From NCBI GenBank assembly GCA_031264245.1, contig JAISEG010000002.1, positions 238,360 to 302,359 of the forward strand: a stretch of 64,000 bases of DNA, in the 5' to 3' direction. The position numbers were made by a program, and so were the translations under genes. How positions within the stretch are numbered: the first letter of the stretch is position 1; each line of letters starts with the position of its first letter. The stretch comes from Oscillospiraceae bacterium (GTDB lineage Bacteria > Bacillota > Clostridia > Oscillospirales > JAAYOS01). The notes beneath the pieces were generated by a model. That model saw only the letters and a program-made list of their open reading frames with translations, did not search any database and was not told the DNA's origin. Of this stretch, positions 37,186-47,074 are shown one piece after another.

Positions 37186-38574
37186 TTATACTTTTTTATA
37201 AGGGATCCCTGCGTCGAACCATACGCCGCCCGCCTTGAGCGTTTTGTATAGGTCGCCGTAAGGCAAATCGCGCACGCCGCCAAGCCCGGAGGATACGCAC
37301 AGCGCCGCCGCAGTACCGGCCGCCTGACCCATAGCCATGCAGGAAACTGTATTCCGTGTGGACATATGCGCGGTGTATTCAGAGGTGATCATCATACCAA
37401 TAGCAAACAGATTTGCTATATTTTTCACTATAAGCGAACGGTAAGGCAGTCCGTAGGTTCCGCCGTCTTTAATTTGAATGCGCGGCGCAATATCGTGAAA
37501 GCCGTATGAAAATACGTCGTCGGGGAAATGTGTTGCGTTAATGATTTCATCGTTTGTGATATCATACTCACATTCGATGCACCTCCCGCGCCGGATGGTG
37601 ATGGTGGGAGCGGTACGCGTGATAAACGCACTCTCCGCACCGGGTATGTGCTTGCGAAGCAGCTTTACTGATTCGCTTTGGCGGCGGCGCAGCTCATACT
37701 CGGCGTCGGCAAGCGCGTCACGGTTGGTGGGCGGTACCGGCATCTGAAAATTGACCTTGATAAACATGAAGTAATTATCATGCAGGGTGGTGGTAACAAG
37801 GTGCATACCCACTGCGTCAAACTCCTTTTGCAGCTCGGGATCCGCCCTGAAAAAGTGACCGTGCACGCGGATTATCTGATCCTTTTTCCCGCTGCGCGGT
37901 CCGCGGGCATACTCAAAAAGCGCACCCTTGTCTTTAAAGAATTCGCAGTATTTGTCGATGTCTATGCCGCCGACCCCCATGCTGTTTGCGACAAACTGGT
38001 CATTTGGTTCGGTGAATTTAGCTCCCGCGCGGGCGCACATGTCGCCGTAGCCGGTGGAGTCGATAAATATCTTGCCCAGCACCGCCTCACAGCCTTCATG
38101 ACTTTCGGTTATGACGCCGGTAATGGCGTCGCCGTTCATCAGCACATCCGCCACAAAGGTGTTGAGCATGACATGGACTCCCGCCTCACGCAGCATCTCC
38201 AGCGCTACCAGCTTGTACACCTCCACATCCACACACAGGGTATCATCGTCGTATCCGAAATTCATCATAGTCTCGTTGTGACCCGAGCAGCCGCCCGCTT
38301 TGAACAGCCGGTCAATGAACTCCTCGGGAATACCGCGCACCACCTTGCGTTTTTCCACTCCGAACGCCCTGCCGAGGTTGAAAAAGCTGTGCAGACCGCA
38401 CCCGCCCTCCGCGGCGATGCCTCCGACATATCCCTTCTGTTCGATAAGCGCGGTCTTCGCGCCCCCGCGCGCTGCCGCGATAGCGGCAAACACGCCGCCC
38501 GTACCTCCTCCGGCGACCACCACATCGTAATGGCGCGCGGATACCTTTTGCTCAGACCTGATGATAAAATCCAT
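37186..38574 (-). CDS. FAD-dependent oxidoreductase, copy 1
   Basis: 462 aa. FAD-binding DVVVAGGGTGGVFAAIAAAR (about 19-38), EQKGYVGGIAAEGGCGLHS, and the C-terminal NTVSCMAMGQAAGTAAAL closing the FAD site, as in the FAD_oxidored (PF12831) group. No signal peptide. These proteins recur in glycan-utilisation loci, but their reaction is not established. The start is ATG 38574 with AGAGAG about eight bases ahead; ATG 38610 is not supported. It is very similar along its length to the protein encoded at 45257-46642, an internal duplication within the cargo. Confidence 0.9.
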   Translation of the reverse strand: MDFIIRSEQKVSARHYDVVVAGGGTGGVFAAIAAARGGAKTALIEQKGYVGGIAAEGGCGLHSFFNLGRAFGVEKRKVVRGIPEEFIDRLFKAGGCSGHNETMMNFGYDDDTLCVDVEVYKLVALEMLREAGVHVMLNTFVADVLMNGDAITGVITESHEGCEAVLGKIFIDSTGYGDMCARAGAKFTEPNDQFVANSMGVGGIDIDKYCEFFKDKGALFEYARGPRSGKKDQIIRVHGHFFRADPELQKEFDAVGMHLVTTTLHDNYFMFIKVNFQMPVPPTNRDALADAEYELRRRQSESVKLLRKHIPGAESAFITRTAPTITIRRGRCIECEYDITNDEIINATHFPDDVFSYGFHDIAPRIQIKDGGTYGLPYRSLIVKNIANLFAIGMMITSEYTAHMSTRNTVSCMAMGQAAGTAAALCVSSGLGGVRDLPYGDLYKTLKAGGVWFDAGIPYKKV

Positions 38575-38735
38575 AAAACCACTCTCTTTCTTAAATATTT
38601 CATATATCAAATAACATTGATAGTGACGCTGGCAGGATTTAGGCCGTAAGCCTTTGCGGACAGGCTCATGGCTCCTTTCGCGATGGGGCGCATAACCGCC
38701 AAAAGCCGCCCGTTATATGTTGTATGCGTCACACC

Positions 38736-39686
38736 TCAGTGTTCCGCTTTTCCAAGCATTGCCGCACCTATAACCCCGGCGTCGTTACCAAGCTCCGCAA
38801 TCTTTATTTGGGTTGTCTCGGCGTTTTTGCCGGAGAAAACCATTCGGCTGACTTTTTCGCGCAAGGGAAGCAGAAGGGCGTCTCCCTCGCCGGAAACCCC
38901 GCCGCCTATACAGACAAGCTGAGGCTGAAATAGATTAATAACGTTCGAAACGCCCGCCGCAAGATAGCCTATAAATTTGTCCACAACTTTTCCCCCGGAA
39001 GCGTCTCCCCGCTTCATTGCCTCGAAAGCGGTTCTGCCGTCGGGTCTGCCGGCTTCTCCGCAAATGCTCCACATAAGGCTGTCGGGGCAGGCGTTCATTG
39101 CTTCGACAGTCATTCTGATAAGCCCCGTTGCCGAGCAGTACATCTCAAGGCATCCCCTTTTGCCGCAGGCGCAGCTGAGTCCGCCGTATTCGACAATTGT
39201 GTGTCCAAGCTCCGCCGCGGCGCCGTTAAAACCGGTGTGTATGCTGTTTCCGAAAATAATTCCGCTTCCAATGCCGGTACCTATCGTTATTGCCGCCATC
39301 GAGGTGCAGCCGCGACCCGCCCCGGCGATATATTCGGCGTATGCCGCGGCGTTTGCATCATTTTCAGCATATACGGGACGATGCAGCTGTTCTTCAAGCA
39401 AAGCGGCAATCGGCGCGTTGACAAATTCCAGGTTGCTGGCATAGCAAACAACATTCTCCCAAACAACACCGGGACTGCCTATCCCCAGCCACGTGATGTC
39501 CGACATGCTGATATTGTGCATACCTGTCAGTTCCAGACACAGCTCCGCAATATCCCTGCATATCTCGGCAGCCGGACGCGGAATACGTGTTTTCATTTTA
39601 GATTTGGCAATTATCTGCATTGATTCATCGACAATTCCGGCGACAGTATTCGTCCCGCCGAGATCGATTCCAATATAATACTTCAT
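38736..39686 (-). CDS. ROK-family sugar kinase
   Basis: 316 aa. ATP-binding GIDLGGTNTVAGIVD at the N-terminus and ENDANAAAYAEY with the catalytic Asp. The ROK zinc site is ELGHTIVEYGG followed by CACGKRGCLE. A helix-turn-helix is absent, so it is a kinase rather than a ROK repressor. Placement beside nagA suggests GlcNAc or ManNAc phosphorylation, which would feed NagA; this is inference. The start at 39686 (KYYIGIDLGG) has GGGG six bases upstream. Confidence 0.92.
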   Translation of the reverse strand: MKYYIGIDLGGTNTVAGIVDESMQIIAKSKMKTRIPRPAAEICRDIAELCLELTGMHNISMSDITWLGIGSPGVVWENVVCYASNLEFVNAPIAALLEEQLHRPVYAENDANAAAYAEYIAGAGRGCTSMAAITIGTGIGSGIIFGNSIHTGFNGAAAELGHTIVEYGGLSCACGKRGCLEMYCSATGLIRMTVEAMNACPDSLMWSICGEAGRPDGRTAFEAMKRGDASGGKVVDKFIGYLAAGVSNVINLFQPQLVCIGGGVSGEGDALLLPLREKVSRMVFSGKNAETTQIKIAELGNDAGVIGAAMLGKAEH

Positions 39687-39743
39687 ATCAAACCCCATTC
39701 CGCCGCCAGGTTCGAGCGTGATTTTTCATGCTAAATTCTTCTG

Positions 39744-40883
39744 TCATGCGGAAACTACTTCCCTGCCCTTGATATATACCGACTTAACATTAAACCCCGC
39801 GTCAATCAAAACCATATTCGCGTATTTTCCGGGTGATATACTTCCCATCAGCCCATCAACCCCGAGAATTCTCGCCGGGTTGATAGTGCACATTTTTAAA
39901 GCGGAGATTAACGGAATACCAATAGAGACCATATATCGCATACAATCCATAAGATTTGAAGTTGATCCTGCAATTGTACCGTCTGAAAGATGAGCCTTCC
40001 CGGACGCAACCGAAACGGTGTTTCCGCCTAAAGAATAGATGCCGTCGCCAAGCCCTGTGGCCATCATGCTGTCGCTCACCATCACGCACCTGTCATCCCC
40101 GTATAATTTTACAGCCGCTTTAATGCTTGTGGGATGCAAATGCACGCCGTCGCAAATAAGCTCCACGTGAGCGCCGCTGTCGAACGCCGCGCCCACCACA
40201 CCGGGAGCGCGATGATGAAACGGGGACATTGCGTCAAACAGATGAGTGACATGCTTCGCGCCGTGTTTAAACGCGGATACTGCCGTGTCATAGTCGGATG
40301 ATGTATGGGCTAAAGCTACAACGCAGTTTTTACTGGCCTCAGCAATATACTCCATGGCGCCGGGCAGTTCAGGCGCAACGCAGGTAATTTTAACAAGATC
40401 ACCCGATGCCTTCTGGATTTGTCTAAGAAGTGAAATGTCAGGATTGCACATATATTTCGCGCTTTGCGCACCCATTTTTTCCGGATTTAAAAAGGGACCT
40501 TCCATAGTTATCCCTGTCAATATAGACGAACCCTCATATTCATTTTGTTCCTGAAGCGCTTTGAACTCGTGAGCCGAAGTGCATATCTCCAGGAGCTCAT
40601 CCTCCGGAAGTGTCATCGTAGCGGGGTTGAATGCCGTGATTCCGTGTGCGGCAAGGTAATCCGATATTTTATGTATGGATTCAACGTCAGCGTCACAGAA
40701 ATCGCGTCCCACGCAACCGTGCATATGCAAATCGATAAGACCCGGTATTGCGGTCAAGCCCGCGCAATCAATGACGTCGCCGCTTCCGCTGTCGGAGAAA
40801 TATTCTCCGTCTATACAGATATCTCTGTCCCGCGTCAGCTCCTCAGCCCCGAATGAAGCTATAGCCGCATTCTTTAAAACCAT
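39744..40883 (-). CDS. nagA: N-acetylglucosamine-6-phosphate deacetylase
   Basis: 379 aa amidohydrolase. Metal ligands in IDLHMHGC (near 53), EGPFLNPEKMGA, ALAHTSSDYD and HLFDAMSPFHHR, and the catalytic Asp in MVSDSM. It converts GlcNAc-6-P to GlcN-6-P and acetate in the cytoplasm. GGAGG lies six bases before the ATG. Together with the ROK kinase and nagB it makes a complete route from GlcNAc to fructose-6-P. Confidence 0.96.
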   Translation of the reverse strand: MVLKNAAIASFGAEELTRDRDICIDGEYFSDSGSGDVIDCAGLTAIPGLIDLHMHGCVGRDFCDADVESIHKISDYLAAHGITAFNPATMTLPEDELLEICTSAHEFKALQEQNEYEGSSILTGITMEGPFLNPEKMGAQSAKYMCNPDISLLRQIQKASGDLVKITCVAPELPGAMEYIAEASKNCVVALAHTSSDYDTAVSAFKHGAKHVTHLFDAMSPFHHRAPGVVGAAFDSGAHVELICDGVHLHPTSIKAAVKLYGDDRCVMVSDSMMATGLGDGIYSLGGNTVSVASGKAHLSDGTIAGSTSNLMDCMRYMVSIGIPLISALKMCTINPARILGVDGLMGSISPGKYANMVLIDAGFNVKSVYIKGREVVSA

Positions 40884-41022
40884 AAATACCTCCAGAATAT
40901 ATTGGCACTAAGTATGCGCTGATTAATTACCTTCGCAGCGCCTCTCACCTGTTGGCAATGCTGCACACCAACAGGTGCAGCCCGCCATGCGGACCTGGAA
41001 GCGCATTAACCAGCGTTTACTT

Positions 41023-41091
41023 ATTAAGGCTTGCCTGACACCAAATTCACTCAAAACCCGTGTATTTCGGATAGTACAGGCAAGCCTTAAT
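41023..41091. repeat. 15-bp perfect inverted repeat in the nagA-GH20 gap
   Basis: ATTAAGGCTTGCCTG (41023-41037) and CAGGCAAGCCTTAAT (41077-41091). A second pair CACCTGTTGG/CCAACAGGTG lies near 40947-40979. The 263-bp gap has no gene; the stems could terminate or attenuate the operon between GH20 and nagA. Confidence 0.7.
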
Positions 41092-41146
41092 TAATCTATG
41101 CTAAATCACCCGCTTTGTTATTACAACGCCAACAGGTATCATTCAT

Positions 41147-42715
41147 TTACTCCGCGGTACTTCTCAATTGTTCCATCAGCGCCATATCCTCAGGGGTGTA
41201 CCAACTGGACATTGCGTCCCGGAAATACTTATTGGGGGTGTAGTTCGACATTGTTTCTTCGCGAATTTCAGGAGGTACCGCTTTGCTCGCTCCGGACATA
41301 TAGGCAATTAGCTCCTGTTTTCGGCTTTCACCTTCCGGATCCCACATATCAGCAGGCTTCACATTAAGCGAATGATGATTTTTAATAAATTCTGTCAGCC
41401 TTGCTTTGAAATCCTCGTAATCCTTGCATTCGCGACTCCAACCCACCTCGGCAACCGCGTATATCCTTGGGAATAGCATTTCCTCGAGTTTTTCGGGTGT
41501 TTCGACGCGTTCTGTCCATAGACAGCACTCAACGCCAACTACCGCGTTGCTTTCGGCATAGTCGGTGTCCAGAACTGCCATTGGTCCGCCATATACGTGC
41601 TTTAACGGCACAAAGCTGTGTGGATAATCAAAGTAAAAACGGAACATATCGGCATAAATGAACTTTCCGCCGTTGTCAGCATATGTACGCATTTCGTCCG
41701 CGTACTGAACAGACCAGTATTCTATAAGCATATCTTTATTCAGGTTTGAGGCCTCCAACGAATCGTTCCACAAAATCGCTTTCTTACCATGCTTATCTAT
41801 CATATTCATCAGGCGATTGCTGAAATATCCTTGCAGCTGGGTTTCATCCTCAAGCTTCTCTTCAGCAATTTTGGCTTGGCAGCACTCACATTTTTTCCAT
41901 TCCTTTTTTGGCACCTCATCTCCGCCGAGGTGAAACCTTGCCGACGGAAACAGCGGACAAATTTCATCGAGTAATTCCTCGACAAACGCATAGGTTTTTT
42001 CACTGCCGGGACACAGGACGACCGAGTATATTCCTCCGTACTCCGCACGCTTAACTGTTTTGCTCGAACAGCTGTACTCCGGATAAGCGGCAAGAAGCGC
42101 GGTGACATGACCCGGCAGGTCAATTTCCGGAACAATTTCAACTCCCCTGTCCGCCGCGAAACTCACGATGTCCGCAATTTCCTTCTGGGAGTAGTATTCA
42201 TTCTGCTCATGCAGCTTCGGATATCGCTTGCTCTCTATTCTCCAACCCTGGTCGTCTGCCAGATGCCAGTGAAGTACGTTCATCTTAACAAGAGACATTT
42301 GCTCGATAACCCTTTTGACCTCATCTGCGGAGAAAAAGTGCCGCGCGCAATCAAGATTCAATCCGCGATGCTGATAACGCGGACAGTCATGAATTTTACA
42401 TTGCGGTATGCTTCCGTTCTCGCTTATAATCTGATACAACGAGGCAAACGCGTTTATAGCGCCCTTTTCGCCTGAGGCAAGTATTGTTATACCGCTGTCA
42501 CTAACCTCCAGCGAGTACTCTTCGTTACCGTATCCGGGCTGTTTGCCAACGACAATGTGATTATCCGCCGATGAGCCCAGGACAAGTCCGGTGCGCTCCA
42601 AAAAAGCTTTTAAGCAGACATCATCAAATGCGCAGGATACGGAGATTTGCTGCGGCAGAACAAATGACTTTCCTGGTGTAGACGCCGAGTCAAGTGGTTT
42701 TGGGATAATTTTCAT
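41147..42715 (-). CDS. GH20 beta-N-acetylhexosaminidase, copy 1
   Basis: 522 aa. A GH20b-type N-terminal domain (about 1-105) is followed by the catalytic barrel starting RGLNLDCARHFF, with NVLHWHLADDQGWR and the Asp-Glu catalytic pair in RFHLGGDEVPKKEW (near residue 263). It releases terminal GlcNAc or GalNAc. There is no signal peptide, so it acts on imported oligosaccharides or glycoconjugates. GGAGG lies about ten bases before the ATG. The downstream neighbour nagA and the upstream GH20 copy run in the same direction. It shares most of its motifs with copy 2. Confidence 0.94.
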   Translation of the reverse strand: MKIIPKPLDSASTPGKSFVLPQQISVSCAFDDVCLKAFLERTGLVLGSSADNHIVVGKQPGYGNEEYSLEVSDSGITILASGEKGAINAFASLYQIISENGSIPQCKIHDCPRYQHRGLNLDCARHFFSADEVKRVIEQMSLVKMNVLHWHLADDQGWRIESKRYPKLHEQNEYYSQKEIADIVSFAADRGVEIVPEIDLPGHVTALLAAYPEYSCSSKTVKRAEYGGIYSVVLCPGSEKTYAFVEELLDEICPLFPSARFHLGGDEVPKKEWKKCECCQAKIAEEKLEDETQLQGYFSNRLMNMIDKHGKKAILWNDSLEASNLNKDMLIEYWSVQYADEMRTYADNGGKFIYADMFRFYFDYPHSFVPLKHVYGGPMAVLDTDYAESNAVVGVECCLWTERVETPEKLEEMLFPRIYAVAEVGWSRECKDYEDFKARLTEFIKNHHSLNVKPADMWDPEGESRKQELIAYMSGASKAVPPEIREETMSNYTPNKYFRDAMSSWYTPEDMALMEQLRSTAE

Positions 42716-42776
42716 AATATGTTTCCTCCGTTAATGTTATTGATTTTTGTTCCTCATACTAGATACTAGTCACTGA

Positions 42777-44360
42777 TTATTTGGAATTAGTATTAGCCTC
42801 GCGCAGCTTCGCCATAAACTCGCGCTCCTCCTGTGAAAAGGTACTTGTCATCGCGTCTATAAAATACTGATTGGGTTTGAAATTGTCCATTGTTTCCCGG
42901 TGAACTTCCGGAGGGGTGATGATGGTTTCTGTGCTTACCGAATATTCCATCTCTTCGCGGCGAATATCACCCTCGGGATCCCAAAATTTGCTGGGCCTCA
43001 TATACAATGAATGATGCTTTTCCAGAAATTCCGTCAGCCTGGCTTTAAAATCCTCATAATTTTTCACATGGCTCCATGTAACCTCAGCAATTGCGTATAA
43101 TCTGGGAAAAAGCCGCTCCATTAGCCGCTCCGGCGTTGTGACCTGCTCAGACCAAAGACATGCCTCAATTCCCAGTACCGCATCGCTGTTTTCATAATCT
43201 GTGTCCAGGATTTTGATGGGACCGTTATAGGCAAGACTCAGTGAAATGGCGGCATAGGAGTTGAAATAAAGCCGAACCATATCCGAATATATGAATTTCC
43301 CGCCGCCCTTTACATATGGGGTCATGTCATCCGCATATTGCACCGACCAGTACTGAATATCAACATCCCTGTTCAAATTAGCCGCTTCCAGAGAATCATT
43401 CCATAAAACGGCTCTTTTCCCATGCTTTTTAAGTATATCTATCAGACGGTTTGTGAAATATCCTTGAAGCTCTATTTCGTTTGACAGTCCCATTTCCCGT
43501 ATTTTAGCCTGACAGCATTCACATTTTTTCCATTCCTTTTTAGGCACTTCATCTCCGCCGAGATGAAACCTTGAGGATGGGAACAGCAGGCACAGCTCTT
43601 CAAGCAATTTTTCTATCAGCTGATACGTTTTTTCGCTGCCCGCGCAAAAAACGATGGGATATATCCCGCCGTATTTGGCAAGACTCACTTCTTTACCCTG
43701 GCAGCTGTATTCCGGATAGGCGGCAAGAATCGCGGTAACATGACCCGGCATATCGATCTCCGGTATGATTTCCATTCCCCGCTCCGCCGCGAAGGCAACG
43801 ATATCCCTTATATCCTGCTGGGAATAATATTCGTTTTTTTCTTTATGCTGCATATGGAGCTTTGGATAGCATTTGCTTTCAATACGCCATCCCTGATCAT
43901 CGGTAAGGTGCCAGTGCAGTACATTCATTTTGGTCAGTGTCATCTGTTCGATGACTTTTTTTATCTCCTCCACAGGGAAAAAGTGCCGCGCACAGTCTAA
44001 GGAAAGCCCGCGGTGCGAAAAACGCGGGCGGTCATGTATTTTACAATATGGAATATTCCCATCATGGGTCATTATCTGAAACAAGGTGGCCAACGCGTGT
44101 ATCCCGCCTTTTTCGGATGAGGTCAGGATTGTCACGCCGTCATCCTTTACCTCCAGCGTATATTCTTCCTCGCTATATTCGCTTTCTTTGCGTATGGTGA
44201 TGTTTGCTGCCCGCGACTCGGCAACCTCAAGTCCGGTGCGCTCCAAAAAGGCTTTGCAGCAGACCTCGTCAAACGCGCAGGATATAGAAACCGGAGATGA
44301 CAGGTTGTAGAATTTGTCCGATGTAAGCTCTGCCTGCATTGGCTTAGGAATGATATTCAT
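42777..44360 (-). CDS. GH20 beta-N-acetylhexosaminidase, copy 2
   Basis: 527 aa, same plan as copy 1: N-terminal GH20b domain, then RGLSLDCARHFF, NVLHWHLTDDQGWR and the catalytic RFHLGGDEVPKKEW near residue 267. No signal peptide. AGAGGGG lies about nine bases before the ATG. The two copies are tandem with a 61-nt gap, clearly related but diverged, suggesting a duplication followed by specialisation on different linkages or sugars. Confidence 0.94.
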   Translation of the reverse strand: MNIIPKPMQAELTSDKFYNLSSPVSISCAFDEVCCKAFLERTGLEVAESRAANITIRKESEYSEEEYTLEVKDDGVTILTSSEKGGIHALATLFQIMTHDGNIPYCKIHDRPRFSHRGLSLDCARHFFPVEEIKKVIEQMTLTKMNVLHWHLTDDQGWRIESKCYPKLHMQHKEKNEYYSQQDIRDIVAFAAERGMEIIPEIDMPGHVTAILAAYPEYSCQGKEVSLAKYGGIYPIVFCAGSEKTYQLIEKLLEELCLLFPSSRFHLGGDEVPKKEWKKCECCQAKIREMGLSNEIELQGYFTNRLIDILKKHGKRAVLWNDSLEAANLNRDVDIQYWSVQYADDMTPYVKGGGKFIYSDMVRLYFNSYAAISLSLAYNGPIKILDTDYENSDAVLGIEACLWSEQVTTPERLMERLFPRLYAIAEVTWSHVKNYEDFKARLTEFLEKHHSLYMRPSKFWDPEGDIRREEMEYSVSTETIITPPEVHRETMDNFKPNQYFIDAMTSTFSQEEREFMAKLREANTNSK

Positions 44361-44506
44361 TGCGATTACCCCTCTTTCATAAACTTCGTTTTGTATATTT
44401 ATTGAACCTCATACTTACTGCGGAATTGCCCTTGATCCATGCCCGCGATTACTGCGGCGCAAACCCCTCCGCTCTGATATGAGCGCTGTTTGAACAATTT
44501 ATCCTG

Positions 44507-45217
44507 TTATGTTTTGCTCCATATCACGGTCAAGTCGGGATGTAACTGCAATATAGACCCGGGAACTGCGGGAGTAATGGGACCGTACAAGGCTTTATCG
44601 AGAATCGCTTCCTTTGCGCCGCCATTTACGGCGAGAACAACCTTTTTTGCCGACATAATAGTTTTTATTCCCATTGTAATTGCTTTCCCCGGAACCTCCT
44701 CCGGATTGTTAAAGAATCGGGAATTAGCAAGAATAGTGTTCTCCTGCAGCTCAACACAATATGTACCCTTGGAAAAAGCATCGGCAGGCTCATTAAAACC
44801 AATATGACCGTTATTGCCAATGCCAAGAAGCTGTAGGTCGACTCCGCCATTTTCGGATATTATACTATCATACCTTTTACATTCCTCCTCAATATCCTTT
44901 GCGCATCCGTTTGGAACATAAGTGTTTTCCCCGGAGATATTCACCTTACTGAACAGGTTCTTTTCCATATAATAATGGTAGCTTTGGGGATTGTCGACGG
45001 AGAGACCGCAATACTCGTCCAGGTTGCAGGTTGTAACACCGCTGAAATCTACATCTCCGCTGTTGTACGCTTCGCCAAGCCGCGCGTATATGCCCAAAGG
45101 GGTGGAGCCTGTGGCAAGCCCCAGCACGCTGTCAGGGCACAAAACCACCTGTGCAATAATTAATCCGGCGGCTTTTCTGCACATATCGTTATAATCTGCC
45201 GCATAATATATTCTCAT
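44507..45217 (-). CDS. nagB: Glucosamine-6-phosphate deaminase
   Basis: 236 aa. GLATGSTPLGIY (phosphate site), NLDEYCGL with the catalytic Asp, GIGNNGHIGFNEP with the ring-opening His and Glu. It converts GlcN-6-P to fructose-6-P and ammonia. It is close to the short Bacillus-type NagB length. AAAGG lies about ten bases before the ATG. It follows the second FAD oxidoreductase by 39 nt; 146 nt separate it from the GH20 genes, a gap with no recognised feature. Confidence 0.95.
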   Translation of the reverse strand: MRIYYAADYNDMCRKAAGLIIAQVVLCPDSVLGLATGSTPLGIYARLGEAYNSGDVDFSGVTTCNLDEYCGLSVDNPQSYHYYMEKNLFSKVNISGENTYVPNGCAKDIEEECKRYDSIISENGGVDLQLLGIGNNGHIGFNEPADAFSKGTYCVELQENTILANSRFFNNPEEVPGKAITMGIKTIMSAKKVVLAVNGGAKEAILDKALYGPITPAVPGSILQLHPDLTVIWSKT

Positions 45218-45256
45218 CTTGATTCTACCTTTCTGTGATATGTAACGTAAAGCCGG

Positions 45257-46642
45257 TTACATCTTCATGTACGGCGCTTCCGCGTCAAACCATACGCCGT
45301 CAGCCTTCAATGCTTTATACAATTCTTCATACGGCAGGTCGCGCACACCATTGAGTCCGGAGGTGGCAAGGAGGGCGGCAGCCGTTCCTGCCGCCTGCCC
45401 CATGGCCATGCAGGATACCGTGTTGCGGGTAGACATATGGGCGGTGAAATCTGATGTTACCATCATTCCGATAGCAAAGACGTTTGCTTTGTTTTTGACT
45501 ATCATCGAACGGTACGGCAGCCCGTAAGTACCGCCGTCCCTTATATGGACCTGCGGCGCCAAATCGTGAAAACCATAGGAGAATACCTCGTCGGGATAAT
45601 GTGTCCCGTTCATTATTTCTTCGTTTGTGATGTCATAATCACACTCTATGCATCTTGCGCGCCGGATAGTAACTGCGGGCGCTGTACGCGCTATAAAAGC
45701 ATTTTCGGCCCCGGGTACATTCTTGCGCAGCAATTCAACCGCCGCGCGCTGACGGCGGCGCAGCTCATACTCCGCGTCGGCAAGCGCGTCGCGGTTGGTT
45801 GGAGAGACCGGCATAATGTAATTCAATTTGATAAACATAAAGTAGTTGTCATGTATGGTTGTGGTTACGGGAGCCATACCGATATCGCGGAGGACGTTTA
45901 TGTCGGCGTTTTTTTCAAGAAAGTTGCCGGATACGCGGATTATCTGGTTTTCTTTCCCGCTGCGCGGTCCGCGCGCATATTCACGAAGACTGCCGTTTTC
46001 CTTCATAGCTTCATAATACCGGTCAATGTCTATACCGCCTACTCCCATACTGTTTGCTACAGCATAGTCGTTCGGCTCAGAATATTTCGCTCCGGCTCGG
46101 GCGCATAAATCGCCGTAGCCTGTGGAGTCAATGAATAATTTACCCATCACGGCTTCGCAGCCCTCGTGACTCTCGGTTATAACGCCGGTTACAATGTCGC
46201 CGCTGCCAAGCACATCAGCCACAAATGTATTGAGCATAACATGAACACCGGCTTCACGCAGCATCTCCAGCGCGGCAAGCTTGTATACTTCCACATCCAC
46301 ACACAGAGAATCATCGTCATACTCATAATTCAATATCGTAGCGTTGTGACCCGAACAGCCCCCCATAGCAAACAGCCTATCGATAAACTCCTCCGGTATA
46401 CCGCGCACAACCTTGCGTTTCTCAACGCCGAATGCTCTGCCCAAATTGTAGAAGCTGTGCAAACCGCACCCGCCTTCGGCGGCTATGCCGCCGACATATC
46501 CCTTTTGCTCAATAAGCGCGACCTTCGCGCCGCGCCGCGCCGCGGCAATAGCCGCGAACACACCTCCTGTTCCGCCGCCTGCGACCACCACATCATAATG
46601 GCGGGCAGTGACCTTCTGTTCCGGACGGACTATAAATTCCAT
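45257..46642 (-). CDS. FAD-dependent oxidoreductase, copy 2
   Basis: 461 aa. FAD motif DVVVAGGGTGGVFAAIAAAR near residues 18-37, EQKGYVGGIAAEGGCGLHS and a C-terminal NTVSCMAMGQAAGTAAAL, identical in these blocks to the protein at 37186. Both end with a PY-K tail. AAAGGAG lies about nine bases before the ATG. It is the first gene of the leftward cargo operon and has an extended -10 promoter upstream. The reaction is unknown; oxidation of a sugar hydroxyl before or during glycoside cleavage is a possible role in this setting. Confidence 0.9.
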   Translation of the reverse strand: MEFIVRPEQKVTARHYDVVVAGGGTGGVFAAIAAARRGAKVALIEQKGYVGGIAAEGGCGLHSFYNLGRAFGVEKRKVVRGIPEEFIDRLFAMGGCSGHNATILNYEYDDDSLCVDVEVYKLAALEMLREAGVHVMLNTFVADVLGSGDIVTGVITESHEGCEAVMGKLFIDSTGYGDLCARAGAKYSEPNDYAVANSMGVGGIDIDRYYEAMKENGSLREYARGPRSGKENQIIRVSGNFLEKNADINVLRDIGMAPVTTTIHDNYFMFIKLNYIMPVSPTNRDALADAEYELRRRQRAAVELLRKNVPGAENAFIARTAPAVTIRRARCIECDYDITNEEIMNGTHYPDEVFSYGFHDLAPQVHIRDGGTYGLPYRSMIVKNKANVFAIGMMVTSDFTAHMSTRNTVSCMAMGQAAGTAAALLATSGLNGVRDLPYEELYKALKADGVWFDAEAPYMKM

Positions 46643-46691
46643 GAATTATGTCTCCTTTTATATAATGTTTTTAACTATTAATACTTACAAT

Positions 46692-46700
46692 ATTATATCA
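46692..46700 (-). promoter_or_regulatory. Extended -10 promoter of the leftward glycan operon
   Basis: On the minus strand TGATATAAT (TATAAT at 46692-46697), about 50 nt before the ATG at 46642. There is no good -35, consistent with an activated or weak promoter. Confidence 0.45.
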
Positions 46701-46960
46701 AATTGTGTCGTTATTGCATATGCTAATTTTCTCTTAAACGTAAATATATGTTGATTTTAATTACCTTTATAATAAGGCTTTCAACAGGGAAAAGTCAATT
46801 TCTTTATTTGAACTTTTCTGTTAAATAAACATAAAATATAGAAATTGTTGTTTTTGTAATTGCCAATAAAATTAAAGATTTGAATAAATTGAAGGAACTT
46901 GCGTTATTTGTACTATTTGTACTATTTAGTTCTTTAGATCAACATTTTTATCGTTTATTG

Positions 46961-46989
46961 TTGCTTTCATGTAAAATCATTGAAAGCAA
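46961..46989. promoter_or_regulatory. Inverted repeat TTGCTTTCA-N11-TGAAAGCAA, operator candidate
   Basis: A perfect 9-bp inverted repeat four bases upstream of the -35 of the rightward lipoprotein gene. The halves resemble cre half sites (TGAAAGC) but point outward. Near 46907-46930 ATTTGTACT occurs twice in tandem. The remaining 430-bp divergent gap is AT-rich with no gene. Confidence 0.4.
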
Positions 46990-46992
46990 ATA

Positions 46993-47021
46993 TTGACTTT
47001 GTTTTTCTATCCGCTTATGAT
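46993..47021 (+). promoter_or_regulatory. Promoter of the second solute-binding protein gene
   Basis: TTGACT (46993-46998), a 17-base spacer and TATGAT (47016-47021), giving a leader of about 47 nt. Confidence 0.7.
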
Positions 47022-47074
47022 GATTGCAGACAGAAAAACAACATCTGTCTAATCTAATATATTTAGGAGGAACT

